Shown: in pieces, positions 36,803 through 46,070 of the stretch | How positions within the stretch are numbered: position 1 is the first letter of the stretch | Layout of the letters: every line of letters begins with the position of its first letter | Assembly: GCA_036924285.1 (NCBI GenBank) | Contig: JAYKYS010000004.1 | Coordinates: 24,026,001-24,090,000 of the forward strand | DNA: 64,000 bases | Source of the DNA: Asterella californica | Lineage: Eukaryota > Streptophyta > Marchantiopsida > Marchantiales > Aytoniaceae | Reading direction: 5' to 3' | Position numbers and translations under genes: made by a program | Notes under the pieces: generated by a model | What the model saw: only the letters and a program-made list of their open reading frames with translations | Told to the model about the DNA's origin: nothing | Database searches by the model: none

Positions 36803-36910
36803 CTGTCGTGCGCATACACATCGCTACACAACATACATCGCTGACAAAGGAACACCACACATAACACATGGACGATGTCATAAACATACACGAGTGTACC
36901 ACAATCGCCC
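36803..36910 (+). repeat. 107-bp flanking repeat, copy B
   Basis: Begins directly after the LTR end and stops at GTACCACAA, like copy A at 36413-36520. Beyond it on the minus strand is a purine-rich word (AGGAGGGCGAT) that could be the real polypurine tract. Confidence 0.75.
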
Positions 36911-37085
36911 TCCTAACTGACGGTTAGGTCCCTCTAACTCCAGATAGCTCCATATCTCAACTACGTGATATACATCTTCATGGGTGCAAGGATCAGGAGG
37001 CCGGGTGCTACATTGCCCCATCGTTAGTCGCATGTCTGCAATCCATACCACGCAAAGATCTAATCGGCTATCCCTGCTATATACA

Positions 37086-38330
37086 TCAAGGACAAACCCA
37101 CCGTCCAATAGGAATGACAGTGAGAGGTGGAGTCAAACATGACATGTGCCAACCTCTCGAACAACCATCACACACCAACATACGGGCTGCTCCACCAGCA
37201 GATCCACACAACATACACCTTAAGCCTGCTCGTACAACTGCCAAGCTTGGGTCAACGGTACCATCGATGTTGGGAAGATGACATGACACGTAATTACGCA
37301 CATGGTCCTTCCAAACAACACCATCACGGCCCTCTAACATGAGTACTCCAGAAGGTAACACCTCACGCACTCGTAAAATAGTGCGTCTTGCGGTCACATC
37401 CAACGTCGTCGGTGCCGTCTGCTGCAGATAGATATAATCGTCAGGATGAAATCTGCGAATCAATGGCCGATAACCTCCTCCTCGGATAGTTGCATATCGT
37501 AACGTGTCTCTATGCTGAGCAATCGCTAGATTCTCAAAAGCCATGGGCATAACTCTTTGAAATGTCTCTACTCGTTGAGAACATGCTCTCACCCACATAT
37601 CCGGGTCATCAAGGTTCAGCACCTCAGTAGAATCACGACGAATGACCGAAGATAGATCTGGATCTCGACCGTATAATAGAAAATACGGTGAGAAGGAAGT
37701 CAAAGACGCTTGTCGGCTAAAACGGTAGCCCATAGCCAACCATGGTAACTGCACATCCTTGTCTCTCAAGTGACCCTTCTGCAAGCAATACTTACGCAAT
37801 CCTCTCTTCACCGTCTGAACTACCCTCTCCGCCAAACCATCCGCCTCAAGATGATCTCGAGATGTAGTTCGATGATCAATCAGCGCCTGATCACACAAGA
37901 TCTGAAACTCACCAAGGAACTCTGTACCTTGGTCTGTCAGCACTTCAACTGGTGCTCCAAAACGACTCAACACTCGATCTAAGAATGTATACGCTGTCCT
38001 TTCACTCGCCTTGTCTGGTAATGCCACCAACTCAATCCACTTGGAAAAGTGCTCCACCATCACCAACACATATCGATGATGACGTACAGTCAACGGTAAA
38101 GGTCCCGCAAAATCCAAACTCCAACGGTAACCCAACCTCATAATCGGTAAGGGGTGTAGTTGTGGAGTAGGAGCATTAAACGATGCTCGTACTCGATCAC
38201 AAACCACACATCGTGCAACAAACTTTTGCACATCGACGTGCATACCACGCCACCAATACTGTCCTTGGAGTAAGCTATGCGTGCGCTTCACTCCAAAATG
38301 TCCCAACTCCTCAGGAGCATGTCGTACTAA
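37086..38330 (-). CDS. Element 3 integrase with C-terminal PHD finger
   Basis: Continuous frame from just after a TAG at 38331-38333 down to TGA at 37086-37088, over 400 codons. Integrase parts: zinc-binding HHCC (RHAPEELGHFG...CVVCDRVR); catalytic core with RWSLDFAGPL, VLTDQGTEFLGEF and EADGLAERVVQT, so D, D and E are all present; then a GPY/F-like C-terminal region (RFHPDDYIYLQ, LRVREVLPSGVLMLEGRDG). The last 43 codons form a PHD finger: CMLC, MLVCDGC, GWHMSC, LTPPLTVIPIGRWVCP. The eighth ligand (Cys) is the codon right after the TGA, which is explained by CGA-to-TGA. PHD fingers read histone H3 tails; in chromoviruses a chromodomain occupies this place. Integrase would insert element cDNA, and the PHD could guide it to chromatin with a given H3 state (inference). 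Confidence 0.93.
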   Translation of the reverse strand, partial: LVRHAPEELGHFGVKRTHSLLQGQYWWRGMHVDVQKFVARCVVCDRVRASFNAPTPQLHPLPIMRLGYRWSLDFAGPLPLTVRHHRYVLVMVEHFSKWIELVALPDKASERTAYTFLDRVLSRFGAPVEVLTDQGTEFLGEFQILCDQALIDHRTTSRDHLEADGLAERVVQTVKRGLRKYCLQKGHLRDKDVQLPWLAMGYRFSRQASLTSFSPYFLLYGRDPDLSSVIRRDSTEVLNLDDPDMWVRACSQRVETFQRVMPMAFENLAIAQHRDTLRYATIRGGGYRPLIRRFHPDDYIYLQQTAPTTLDVTARRTILRVREVLPSGVLMLEGRDGVVWKDHVRNYVSCHLPNIDGTVDPSLAVVRAGLRCMLCGSAGGAARMLVCDGCSRGWHMSCLTPPLTVIPIGRWVCP

Positions 38331-38385
38331 CTATGCCCTCTGGGATGGATGTAGCACTATCCGTACTCTCCCATCATCTCACATG

Positions 38386-39174
38386 TCATCCTTCTCGTCG
38401 AAATCTCTTCGCTCGTTGAAAGACACGATCTCGCTCCTTGGCACTTACTGTGTCTACCACCACGTCAGTACGTAGATACTCCATCACGGTCACATCGTCA
38501 TGGATATCTCGCTGGTTTGGAACACCATCTCCACCCTCAGGATCTGGAGACTCGTCATCTACTCTCTCACTTGAGAAAGATACGACTTGGCCCTCCATAC
38601 TAGAGTTCATGACCAACACACAAAGAAAGGCAGATGTATGCCACTCCGGCACTATCTCCTCATCAACCTCGTCATGTCATCGAGCCCCAGTCTGATCCTG
38701 CTGACTCGTGCATGGGTTACGACTCAACCCATCAGCATCTAGGTTTGCAACTCCCGATCTATGCACTACCTGGAAGTCATACTCTTGTAAGATCAGAGCC
38801 CATCGTGCAAGCTTCCCTGCAAGCTTATCGGACTCCATCAACCACTTGAGCGGCTGGTGATCAGTGATGAGAGTAAAGGGGTTCCCAAACAGATAACATC
38901 GGAAGTGTGCAACAGTCCACACTGCAGCTAAACACTCCCCCTCGTACGAATTGTACCTCGCCTCCGCCGAATTGTTGGAGCGACTGGAATACGCCACCAC
39001 AAACTCCTTTTTCTCATCATCATGCTGAGTCAGCACTGCTCCAAGTCCCAACGTACTCCAATCAGTGTGCAGTTGGAAAGGACGTCCCCTAACGGGTCTC
39101 CTCAAGGTGAAAGCAGATGTCAACCTATCCTTGAGCTCCACGAAAGCTCGCTCTTGCTCATCTTCCCACTGTCA
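38386..39174 (-). pseudogene. Element 3 RNase H and connector
   Basis: RNase H frame 39141-38677 with FQLHTDWSTLGLGAVLTQ, VVAYSSRSNNSAEARYNSYEGECLAAVW, YLFGNPFTLITDHQPLKWLM and the end block VVHRSGVANLDADGLSRNP. It is preceded in frame by TAG (39178-39180) and TGA (39172-39174), and followed by TGA at 38677-38679, after which the same frame continues to 38386 as a low-complexity acidic connector (DDESPDPEGGDG). A frameshift lies between this connector and the integrase frame. Confidence 0.88.
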
Positions 39175-39177
39175 CTC

Positions 39178-40014
39178 CTAGTCCACCTTCATCAGCTTGG
39201 TCAATGGCTTCGCAATTGCACTAAATCCTTTCACGTATCGACGATAAAAATTTACCAAACTAACAAATGCTCGAACTCGACTCACATCTGTGGGACGTGG
39301 AATACGTGCAATGGCCTCGACCTTCGTCTGTTGAACACCCAACCCACCTGGGTAGATGGTGTGACCCAGATACTCTACCAACTCCTGGAAGAACTTGCAC
39401 TTCCCAAGGTGTAACTTCAACCCATGAGCTCTCAACCGCTCGAACACATCCCGTAAGTGTCTCTTGTGCTCCTCCACTGTAGCACTATAGACTAAGATGT
39501 CGTCAATATAGCATCTGACAAAATCCAATCCTGCTAGGATCCTATCCATCACTCTTTGGAATTCAGCAGGGGCGTTCTTCAACCCAAATGGTAAGAACCG
39601 CCACTGATACAAACAATCCTTGCCGTGAGAGTCAATCCCCCAGAATGTTGTCTTGGGTTTATCTTCCTCTCTCACCGGCAACTGATGATACCCTGCTCGA
39701 AGATCCAAAGTACTGAAGACCTTCACATGCCCCACTGCATCAAAGATCTCCTCAGGTGTCGGCATGGCATACTTATCGGACTTCGTCTGCCGATTGATAG
39801 GACGGTAGTCTCCACACATACGCCTATCCGTGTAGTTGTCATACATATCTTTCTTTGCTGGCATAATTGTGGCAGATGCATACTCTCCATGCGACATCTC
39901 CACCAACCCAGCTTCCACCAAGTCTTGAGTCCTACTCTGGATCAAGGTTCTCTCCATGTCACTGTACTTGTAAGGACGTCGAAAGATTGGCGTGTCATTA
40001 GTCAAGTCGATCAT
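39178..40014 (-). CDS. Element 3 reverse transcriptase
   Basis: 279-codon open frame (278 residues) from ATG at 40014. Blocks: RRPYKYSDMERTLIQ, LVEAGLVEMSHGEYAS, RMCGDYRPINRQT, FSTLDLRAGYHQLPV, LPFGLKNAPAEFQRVMDRIL, the catalytic box CYIDDILVYS, and KCKFFQELVEYLGHTI. All expected catalytic Asp residues are present. The upstream frame (with a segment encoding EDTWEPEIEPKLIGEERRR) ends by frameshift at about 40015-40030, so the ATG is inside what was one long polyprotein. Confidence 0.94.
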   Translation of the reverse strand: MIDLTNDTPIFRRPYKYSDMERTLIQSRTQDLVEAGLVEMSHGEYASATIMPAKKDMYDNYTDRRMCGDYRPINRQTKSDKYAMPTPEEIFDAVGHVKVFSTLDLRAGYHQLPVREEDKPKTTFWGIDSHGKDCLYQWRFLPFGLKNAPAEFQRVMDRILAGLDFVRCYIDDILVYSATVEEHKRHLRDVFERLRAHGLKLHLGKCKFFQELVEYLGHTIYPGGLGVQQTKVEAIARIPRPTDVSRVRAFVSLVNFYRRYVKGFSAIAKPLTKLMKVD

Positions 40015-40429
40015 GTATACCTGGTCCCTTCAAGGTATCCAAATCCTTCAAACTAAAGACAAAACAATTCCTGTAGGTCTTCAGGAATCTCTGAACTCTT
40101 CGTCTCTCCTCTCCTATAAGCTTGGGTTCGATCTCTGGCTCCCAAGTATCCTCTGTCACCATGCTAGAGGTAGAAGACGAAGTCGTTGACTGCTATCTTG
40201 CAGCCTCTAGAGCAGTTTCCTTCTGCTCACCACCAACAACCTCCACCGCTATTGTGCGAACAACATCTGCAGTTCTAGCTGCAAGCTCCATACTCTCTCC
40301 TATGACATCCCATGATGTCCAAGGATGACGAACTCCACGTGCCTCGCCCCCAGCCTTTGCCTCCACCGACTCGGTAGGCAAAGAGCTCAAGAGTGCTCGA
40401 GCAGTAACACCCGTCGATCGCATCCGACG

Positions 40430-41417
40430 CTGCTTAGCCAATCCAAGGTTAACAATCCATGTCAAGCAGTTCAAGTCCATTGCTTGACCCAACACTTGAC
40501 GACGTGAAGCCTCCGACACCGAAGCTACTGCCGTCGTACTCGTAGTGAAACCCATCGCTCGCTCTCTCTCATTGACATTGGGCTCCACCAATTGCCGTAA
40601 TTGAGCATCCCACACAAGCCCAGGTCCTATATCTCTGTAAGCATGTGACGCTGGAAAGCTTACCAAAGTGGGTAACGCTACCATGGGCCGTCCCACTAGG
40701 TTCACCACTGCCATGGGTGACCTATCGACGACTCTCACTACTTGAGATCGTCGTCCTGCATCCAAGATGCTATCAACCGTGAGATGCGTTGGTCGTCTCA
40801 CTCCATCGTGTGCGCGCTTAAGCACCTCTCTCGGTAACAAGTTCGTCCACCACAACCGTGGACGATGTGCACGAGATCCTACTCTCGCTGCATCCAACAA
40901 CACTGCTGGTCCAACCCAAGAACGAACCTGGTGCACACTCGTCATCATATGTGCACGAGCATCACCCAACAAAGGAACATTCTCCAAGATGTACGCTGGA
41001 GAAACCATCTGATGCATCTAGAGATGTCGTAAGATTCGTAACATCTCCCAAAACATCCTAGATCGTGGGTCATGCAAACCCTGACCTCTCCCAGCACGCG
41101 TGTGACCTTGACATGGCCACCCCGCTATCACCAAGTGAATGGTGCCAACAAACGTGAAATCATGCGCCCCCAGCAGTGAAATATCTGACGGCAATGCTTG
41201 CTGGTATCCTCTAACGGCTGATATAGACAACAACTCAGGATATCTCTGCACCAAACGTGCCACGTGCCACATGACGCAATGAGACGCGTCTTGCGACCTC
41301 ATCTCTCTCCACATACAAGTATCGCTTTACTTGTTTGCCTGCCTGCAATACCGCAGCCAAATCTGTGCTGATCCCTCCAAATAGCTCCAGCACACACACA
41401 CCCTCCTTTGGATACTG
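40430..41417 (-). pseudogene. Element 3 C5 cytosine DNA methyltransferase domain (DNMT3-like), broken
   Basis: Would transfer a methyl group from S-adenosylmethionine to cytosine C5 in DNA. Motifs on the minus strand: I (SAM binding) VLELFGGISTDLA at about 41390; II YLYVERDE; IV with the catalytic Cys, AGWPCQGHTRAGRGQGL at 41123-41102; VI SPAYILENVP at about 40980; VIII PAVLLDAARVGSRAHRPRLWW; a target-recognition region with LPTLVSFPASHAYRD; IX/X NERERAMGF at about 40570 and RRQVLGQAMDLN at about 40480. Linear order argues against permuted DRM enzymes and fits DNMT3-type. Breaks: TGA 41418-41420 upstream, a 7-bp tandem duplication (41257-41270) shifting frame between motifs II and III, and TAG 41018-41020 between IV and VI. 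It sits between protease and RT in the same orientation and initially the same frame as the protease. A bacterial DNMT insertion is unlikely given the position. Confidence 0.92.
41257..41270 (-). repeat. 7-bp tandem duplication inside the methyltransferase
   Basis: GTGCCAC twice in a row on the plus strand. Before it (minus strand) the motif I-II frame runs; after it the motif III-IV frame runs, one shifted frame away, so this duplication is the frameshift. Confidence 0.8.
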
Positions 41418-41420
41418 TCA

Positions 41421-42737
41421 TGCAATGAGAGTCGTATCCAACGGTGTTAAGGTCACAGGACCAGTAACAGGAACACCCCGATGTTCCTCTACTGACGGTA
41501 CGAAGACTTCACTCCAAGCCTGCTGCACCAACCGATCAGCATACTGCTGCAACTCTCCACTCGAACTCCAGAGTGGAACATCTAAAGCAGATGGTACTAA
41601 TGTAGACATGATAGACATGTCCTCCACCTTCTAAAAAACCGGAGTATCCTCCGCATGGACATTGCCCTCTAACAACTCGCCCGGCCAAGTGATCACCGAA
41701 CTGAAACCTACAACGGATGCCGTCGTCTTTGATGTAAGCTCCGTTGTCCCAATTCTAGCACTGAACCGCACTGGTAAGCGGCTCACTCGTCCCTCACCAG
41801 ACTGCCAACCTGGTCTGTAAGATGCTGTTTCTGCCCAATAGTCAATCACGAACCCCATAGGGTATAATACAGCACCTCCAACCAATACATCATGAGACTC
41901 CACGGCCGTAACGATAGCCTTGGTCCTCACCATGGAACCATCCGTGGGATGATCTGGTCTAACTCTCATCGTCAGCAACTCACGTGTCATGTGTAGAGTT
42001 GTACCTCCTGATCCCCCTAGAGATGTCTGTAGTTGGCATGGACATCTCTCTACTTCGGACTTCCTTAGACCCAAACCGATACACGCCGCCTTTCCCAACA
42101 TCAACGGTTGAGCTCCAGAGTCTAACAACACTTTCTGTGGTCGATACACCTTCCCTGAAGGTGCCACCAAACAGAAGATACCACTTCTGTTGTCCAACAA
42201 CACCACACCTAATGCCAATCCAGCACGGTCAATTGCCGGTCTAGCTGGTAACTCATCTAGCCTAGCAGCCGCCGCTTGCCAAGTACCACTAGTAGCTGTC
42301 CTGATCTTCGATTCCATGGACACATCTACCGTCTCTTGCTGAACCACCTCAGCACTAGAGGTAACCACATCCTCGCTCTCACTGAGCGTGGCTGCCAACT
42401 AGAACACTGGAGCCAAGCTGACTTCCAATGTCCTCATATCCGTGGCTGAAAATAGTGAGGCTCGCAAAACTACGGTAGCCGTCTCCAACATCGGGTTCGA
42501 CGTCGCATCCACAGACGTCGAGGGTTGACTCGCATTATCCTCACTCTTGGATGTCGATGTCTCAAACTCCACTGCATCTTCGGTAGGCCGTTTAGGAACC
42601 ATAGAAGTGGTACTCAATGCCTTTGATAGCGTGAACAATTGAGGAAGTCTGACCTGTCTACCAGCCTCTCCGCGTTGTGGATCCAACTCCACTGACGCAC
42701 CTCGTGGCTCGGAGATACGTACTGCACTCCGAATCAC
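41421..42737 (-). pseudogene. Element 3 aspartic protease with N-terminal linker
   Basis: One frame from 42737 to 41421 interrupted by TAG at 42399-42401 and TAG at 41631-41633. The core (42398-41631) has VLLDSGAQPLMLG, the retropepsin DSG active site, followed by DVLVGGAVLYPMGFVIDYW, which is the expected C-terminal protease block. The N-terminal part is a serine/threonine-rich linker. After the second stop the frame runs on through VEDMSIMSTL and into the methyltransferase motif I segment, showing that protease and methyltransferase were one polyprotein. The protease would cut the Gag-Pol precursor. Confidence 0.85.
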
Positions 42738-42739
42738 TA

Positions 42740-44215
42740 TCGATCAGATGTCTCAATCTGCGCCACACCAGCCATGAAGTCGAAGTCACCTCCTTCTCCT
42801 CCATAAGACGTGGAAGCTTCTGTTCGACCAGATCTCCGCTGAGCCATGACCATACTAGCTATCCTCTGCTCCAACTGCTCAATCCAAGCAGCCATACCTG
42901 CTTCTAACGTCGTAGCAGACGGTGGACCAACTGGTCCTCTCCCAGGTGCTGGACCTCTACCTCCAGCTCGACCACCACGGCTTCCCTAAGCTCTTTCATC
43001 TCGTCCACGATCAGCCTTTCCTTGCCGTAGCTCGAGATGGAGATCAAAACAGCGGTCACTACTGTGACCTGGTCATCCGCAGTGCTCACACTGCCTAGGC
43101 ACCGCTTGAGACGTCCCAGATGTCTCATAACTACCTCTCCTTTGTGGACAATCCTTCTGCTGATGAGGACCATCACACGTCCAGCAAGGACCTGCTTGCT
43201 GTTGACTAGAGAAAGACGGCATGGGCTTCTGCCCACTTGATCCTCCAGCACCTCCATGGGATCGTGAGTGCTCAGCATGATCCTTATCACCACCACCACC
43301 ACCACCACGCTGTTGCGTAGCCTGTGATCCTCGAGAAGAGGAGGTCGTCCCATGTGATGCGTCCTCCTATTGAACCCAGCAGTCACCACCCTCTCTTCTA
43401 TCATGTTGAGCTCAATCCGCTCAGCCAAACCAAAGACAACCGTCAATGTCGGAGCGGTGTCTCTAAAGAGAGTGGCATCTCTGACTCTCCTACGCAGCTC
43501 CCGGTCTAGTATCTCATACAAGAACTGGACTGCCTGTGCTTCCGTCACTCCTTGAGTAACGCTGATCAACCGCCTCATGCGAGTAAACACCTCGCGTAGG
43601 CTCTCTCCAGTCTTCCGCTGGAACTCCTGCAGACTCTTCAACTTGTCGATCCGCACACCCTGATAATTCTTCCTCAAACAGTGGAAGAACTAAACCACAG
43701 GGTTAAACTCTGGTGGTATCCCGCTCGCACTACCACCTGCTCCACTACTAGTGGACGCACCGCTGGTAGTAGGGACTCCGCCACCGTGGATGTACCACTA
43801 CTACCGGCACCTGACCTCGTAGGTGCTACGCCTCCTGAAATTGCATCAGTAGTGATAGAAACGTAGTTGGGAGACCAATGTTGTCTCCACAACTCAATCT
43901 CAACACCGTAGTCTCGTCTGAACTCGTGGTAATCGTCCATCGGCGGTCCCTCCAAGTGCTGAAACAAACTTTTCACGCCATGAAAGGTGTGAACGACTGT
44001 GGGTTCCGCATCTGCTGCAGATCGCACCAACTGTCGAACTCATGGATGAAGTCATCCAGCTCAATGGTACCCACCGTACCCGAGTAAAGTCGAGGCCCCT
44101 TCGTGGTCCCATAGATCTCGTCCATGTCCCACAACAACGATGTGGTGACACTAGACTCACCACCAGAAAATGCGCTGTCTGCGTCTGACTCGTCCTCTAG
44201 AACAACCAACGGCAA
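42740..44215 (-). pseudogene. Element 3 Gag with two zinc knuckles and RGG-rich tail
   Basis: Gag is spread over three frames. N-part from ATG at 44215: LYSGTVGTIELDDFIHEFDSW, then a one-base shift at about 43980 to SLFQHLEGPPMDDYHEFRRDYGVEIELWRQHW. The middle, 43677-43350, has LKSLQEFQRKTGESLREVFTRM and QAVQFLYEIL, a normal gag core. A GTG microsatellite (about 43288-43312) lies before a third frame, where two knuckles are readable: CWTCDGPHQQKDC (C-x2-C-x3-H-x4-C) and CEHCG-stop-PGHSSDRC, the stop TGA at 43073-43075. Then a TAG (42986-42988) and an RGG-rich tail (GSRGGRAGGRGPAPGRG). Gag would form the particle and bind RNA. Confidence 0.78.
43288..43312 (-). repeat. GTG/CAC trinucleotide microsatellite in element 3 gag
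   Basis: Seven or so CAC units on the plus strand. It encodes polyvaline in the shifted frame and lies close to where the gag reading frame changes. Confidence 0.7.
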
Positions 44216-46070
44216 TGGTGTAGGTCGTCAGTACCTCACCTCACTCCGTGTATACCCACTGTCCGAGAAGTCCCCACCAGAACCTCTCGAGAACTCCGTG
44301 GTGATAGAATCTCACGGATACACTCTCTAACCAGAATGTAGAAATCCTCGTCACCACCGTAACTACAACTTGCCTATCCTCGCTCCTACTGAGCTCACTT
44401 ATCTCCTACTAGGACGGTCAAGGAAAGAGCAACCTCTACCTGCCATCACCACGAGCAGCCTCTCACGATTTGTTGGTCGTCACTCCAACTGCACCGTGAG
44501 AGAAACAAAGATAGTCTGACTGGTCATCGCTCCAGCCTCACTACCGACAGCACACTAGAGTGAACTCACTCTGGAAATCAAGCGCCAACACAAGCAAACG
44601 CGGCGCACAAACAAGAAGCAGAATATGGAGGGGTTCCAACCACAAGAAGTCCAAATGATAACCCTCCTCACTCAAACATTCACATAAAGAGAAACCCAGT
44701 CCCACCTGGACTGACGCGTCTTCTTCGGTGACCACATGCACAATATATGGTCACCGACTATTATAACCTGTACCTAAGGTCACTAACTAGATGTCCATAC
44801 CTCTAGTAGCTCCAAAAATATCAAGGTGATAGCTCTACTAGCTCATCCAAGACAACTGCCACCAACTGCCTCCATACGTGTCTTTACGGTATAGGCAAAC
44901 ACTACCACAACAGCAGCTTCCTCTTAGTACTCTGGGGTCGCCCTACCACTCCTCTAGGAACATACGAGCAAGTCTCCTACTATCCTAAACCAGCCCCTAA
45001 GTACTTGCACGGATCCCTGTAAGACACCAAGAGCTATTGGTCTAGTGGTACAGCCAAAGTTGAGACTATAGAGTTAAGCGTCCAAGTCCAGAAATAGTGT
45101 TGGGATGGGTGACCTGTTGATTTTACACTTCTCACACAACTGAAACTTGGATATCTCTCTCACGCACGCCAGCAAGCTGGCTTGCGGCGAGCTCGGGCTC
45201 AGGCTCAAGCTCCGCTCCGCCTCCGCACTCTCGCACTCACGCACCTCTGCTCCTCGAAGCCTCTAAACGCCTCCTAACACGCACTCCACACCTCCACACT
45301 CCCCCTCACTCTCCGCTCCGCTCCGCCTGGAGAAGAGTAGAACCCACAAACAAGGACGAGTACGACGAGAAAACACCCGAAACAGCAACTCAGGGTCGAA
45401 ATTGCACCAAATTGTCGAAATCAGCCAATTTGGAACTCGCATACGGGATTTACCTCAGATTTTGACCAACCCGCGGCCTTCTTCAGCTTGTAACTTCGTC
45501 GATCCTTCACCAAATCGAACGATTTTGGTTGCGTTGGAATCGTCTTCCCGGTGCGCACCTACTGCACTCCTCAGATCCACAAATTATCGACCCATGCCAA
45601 CCTGACACACGCCGACGCACTTCGGCCGACCTAAAATCCGTCATCAAAATCCGTCACCAGAAATTCGATTTCCCATAACTCGCAAACGGCTCGACCAAAC
45701 TTCGTGAAACTTCGTGCACTAGGACCGTCTTCCCAGCGCGCTTCCAACGAGCCCACATTGACCTGACATTGTCGACTACTTCGTCTGCCACGCCCAAATG
45801 GACACTTCAGCTCGAAACAGGTCACTTCAACACATTCCGCAAAATTTCAGCAGCGCTTCCGCACTACCTCACCACCAAATCGACTGCGAACAAGTTCAGA
45901 CGACACCCATCCACACAGCGATCGATCACAACATCCAAAACGAACTACTCCACACACGTGCGCACCCGCAAATCGAAGATACCAACGATCTGCCAACTCC
46001 GGAGATACCACCGGCAGCAATCTGCGACCTGAAATCCCTAAATCAGACCTCTCAATCCGAGTTCTTCAAG
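44216..46070 (-). other. Element 3 leader between 5' LTR and gag
   Basis: About 1.85 kb without a credible coding frame. It holds a pyrimidine-rich (plus strand) block at about 45190-45345 with CCGCTCCG words, a 5S rRNA-like segment in plus orientation (45072-45114), and two partly similar stretches (about 45500-45560 and 45670-45740) each containing a GTCTTCCC(G/A)G(T/C)GCGC word. Long leaders are common in plant Ty3/gypsy elements. No tRNA-iMet primer site is seen at its start. Confidence 0.5.
45072..45114 (+). ncRNA. 5S rRNA-derived segment with box A and box C of the internal promoter
   Basis: Contains AGTTAAGCG (box A core) and GGATGGGTGACC (box C) separated by exactly 22 bases, the same spacing as in plant 5S rRNA as I remember it. 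The bases between are diverged and the 5S ends are absent, so it is not a 5S gene. 5S-derived promoters of this kind are known in Cassandra TRIM elements and in SINE3-type elements. Confidence 0.65.

Noticed and set aside
40193..41017. Considered whether the methyltransferase is a host gene (DRM or CMT) into which an element inserted
   Set aside because: The motif order is linear, no chromodomain or BAH domain is next to it, there are no introns, and motif I continues the frame of the element's protease. The domain belongs to the element.
45040..45060. TGGTCTAGTGGTA, which matches a tRNA A box
   Set aside because: No B box or acceptor stem follows; the next recognisable signal is the 5S-like box A/box C pair. 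It may contribute to a composite pol III promoter, but it is not a tRNA.
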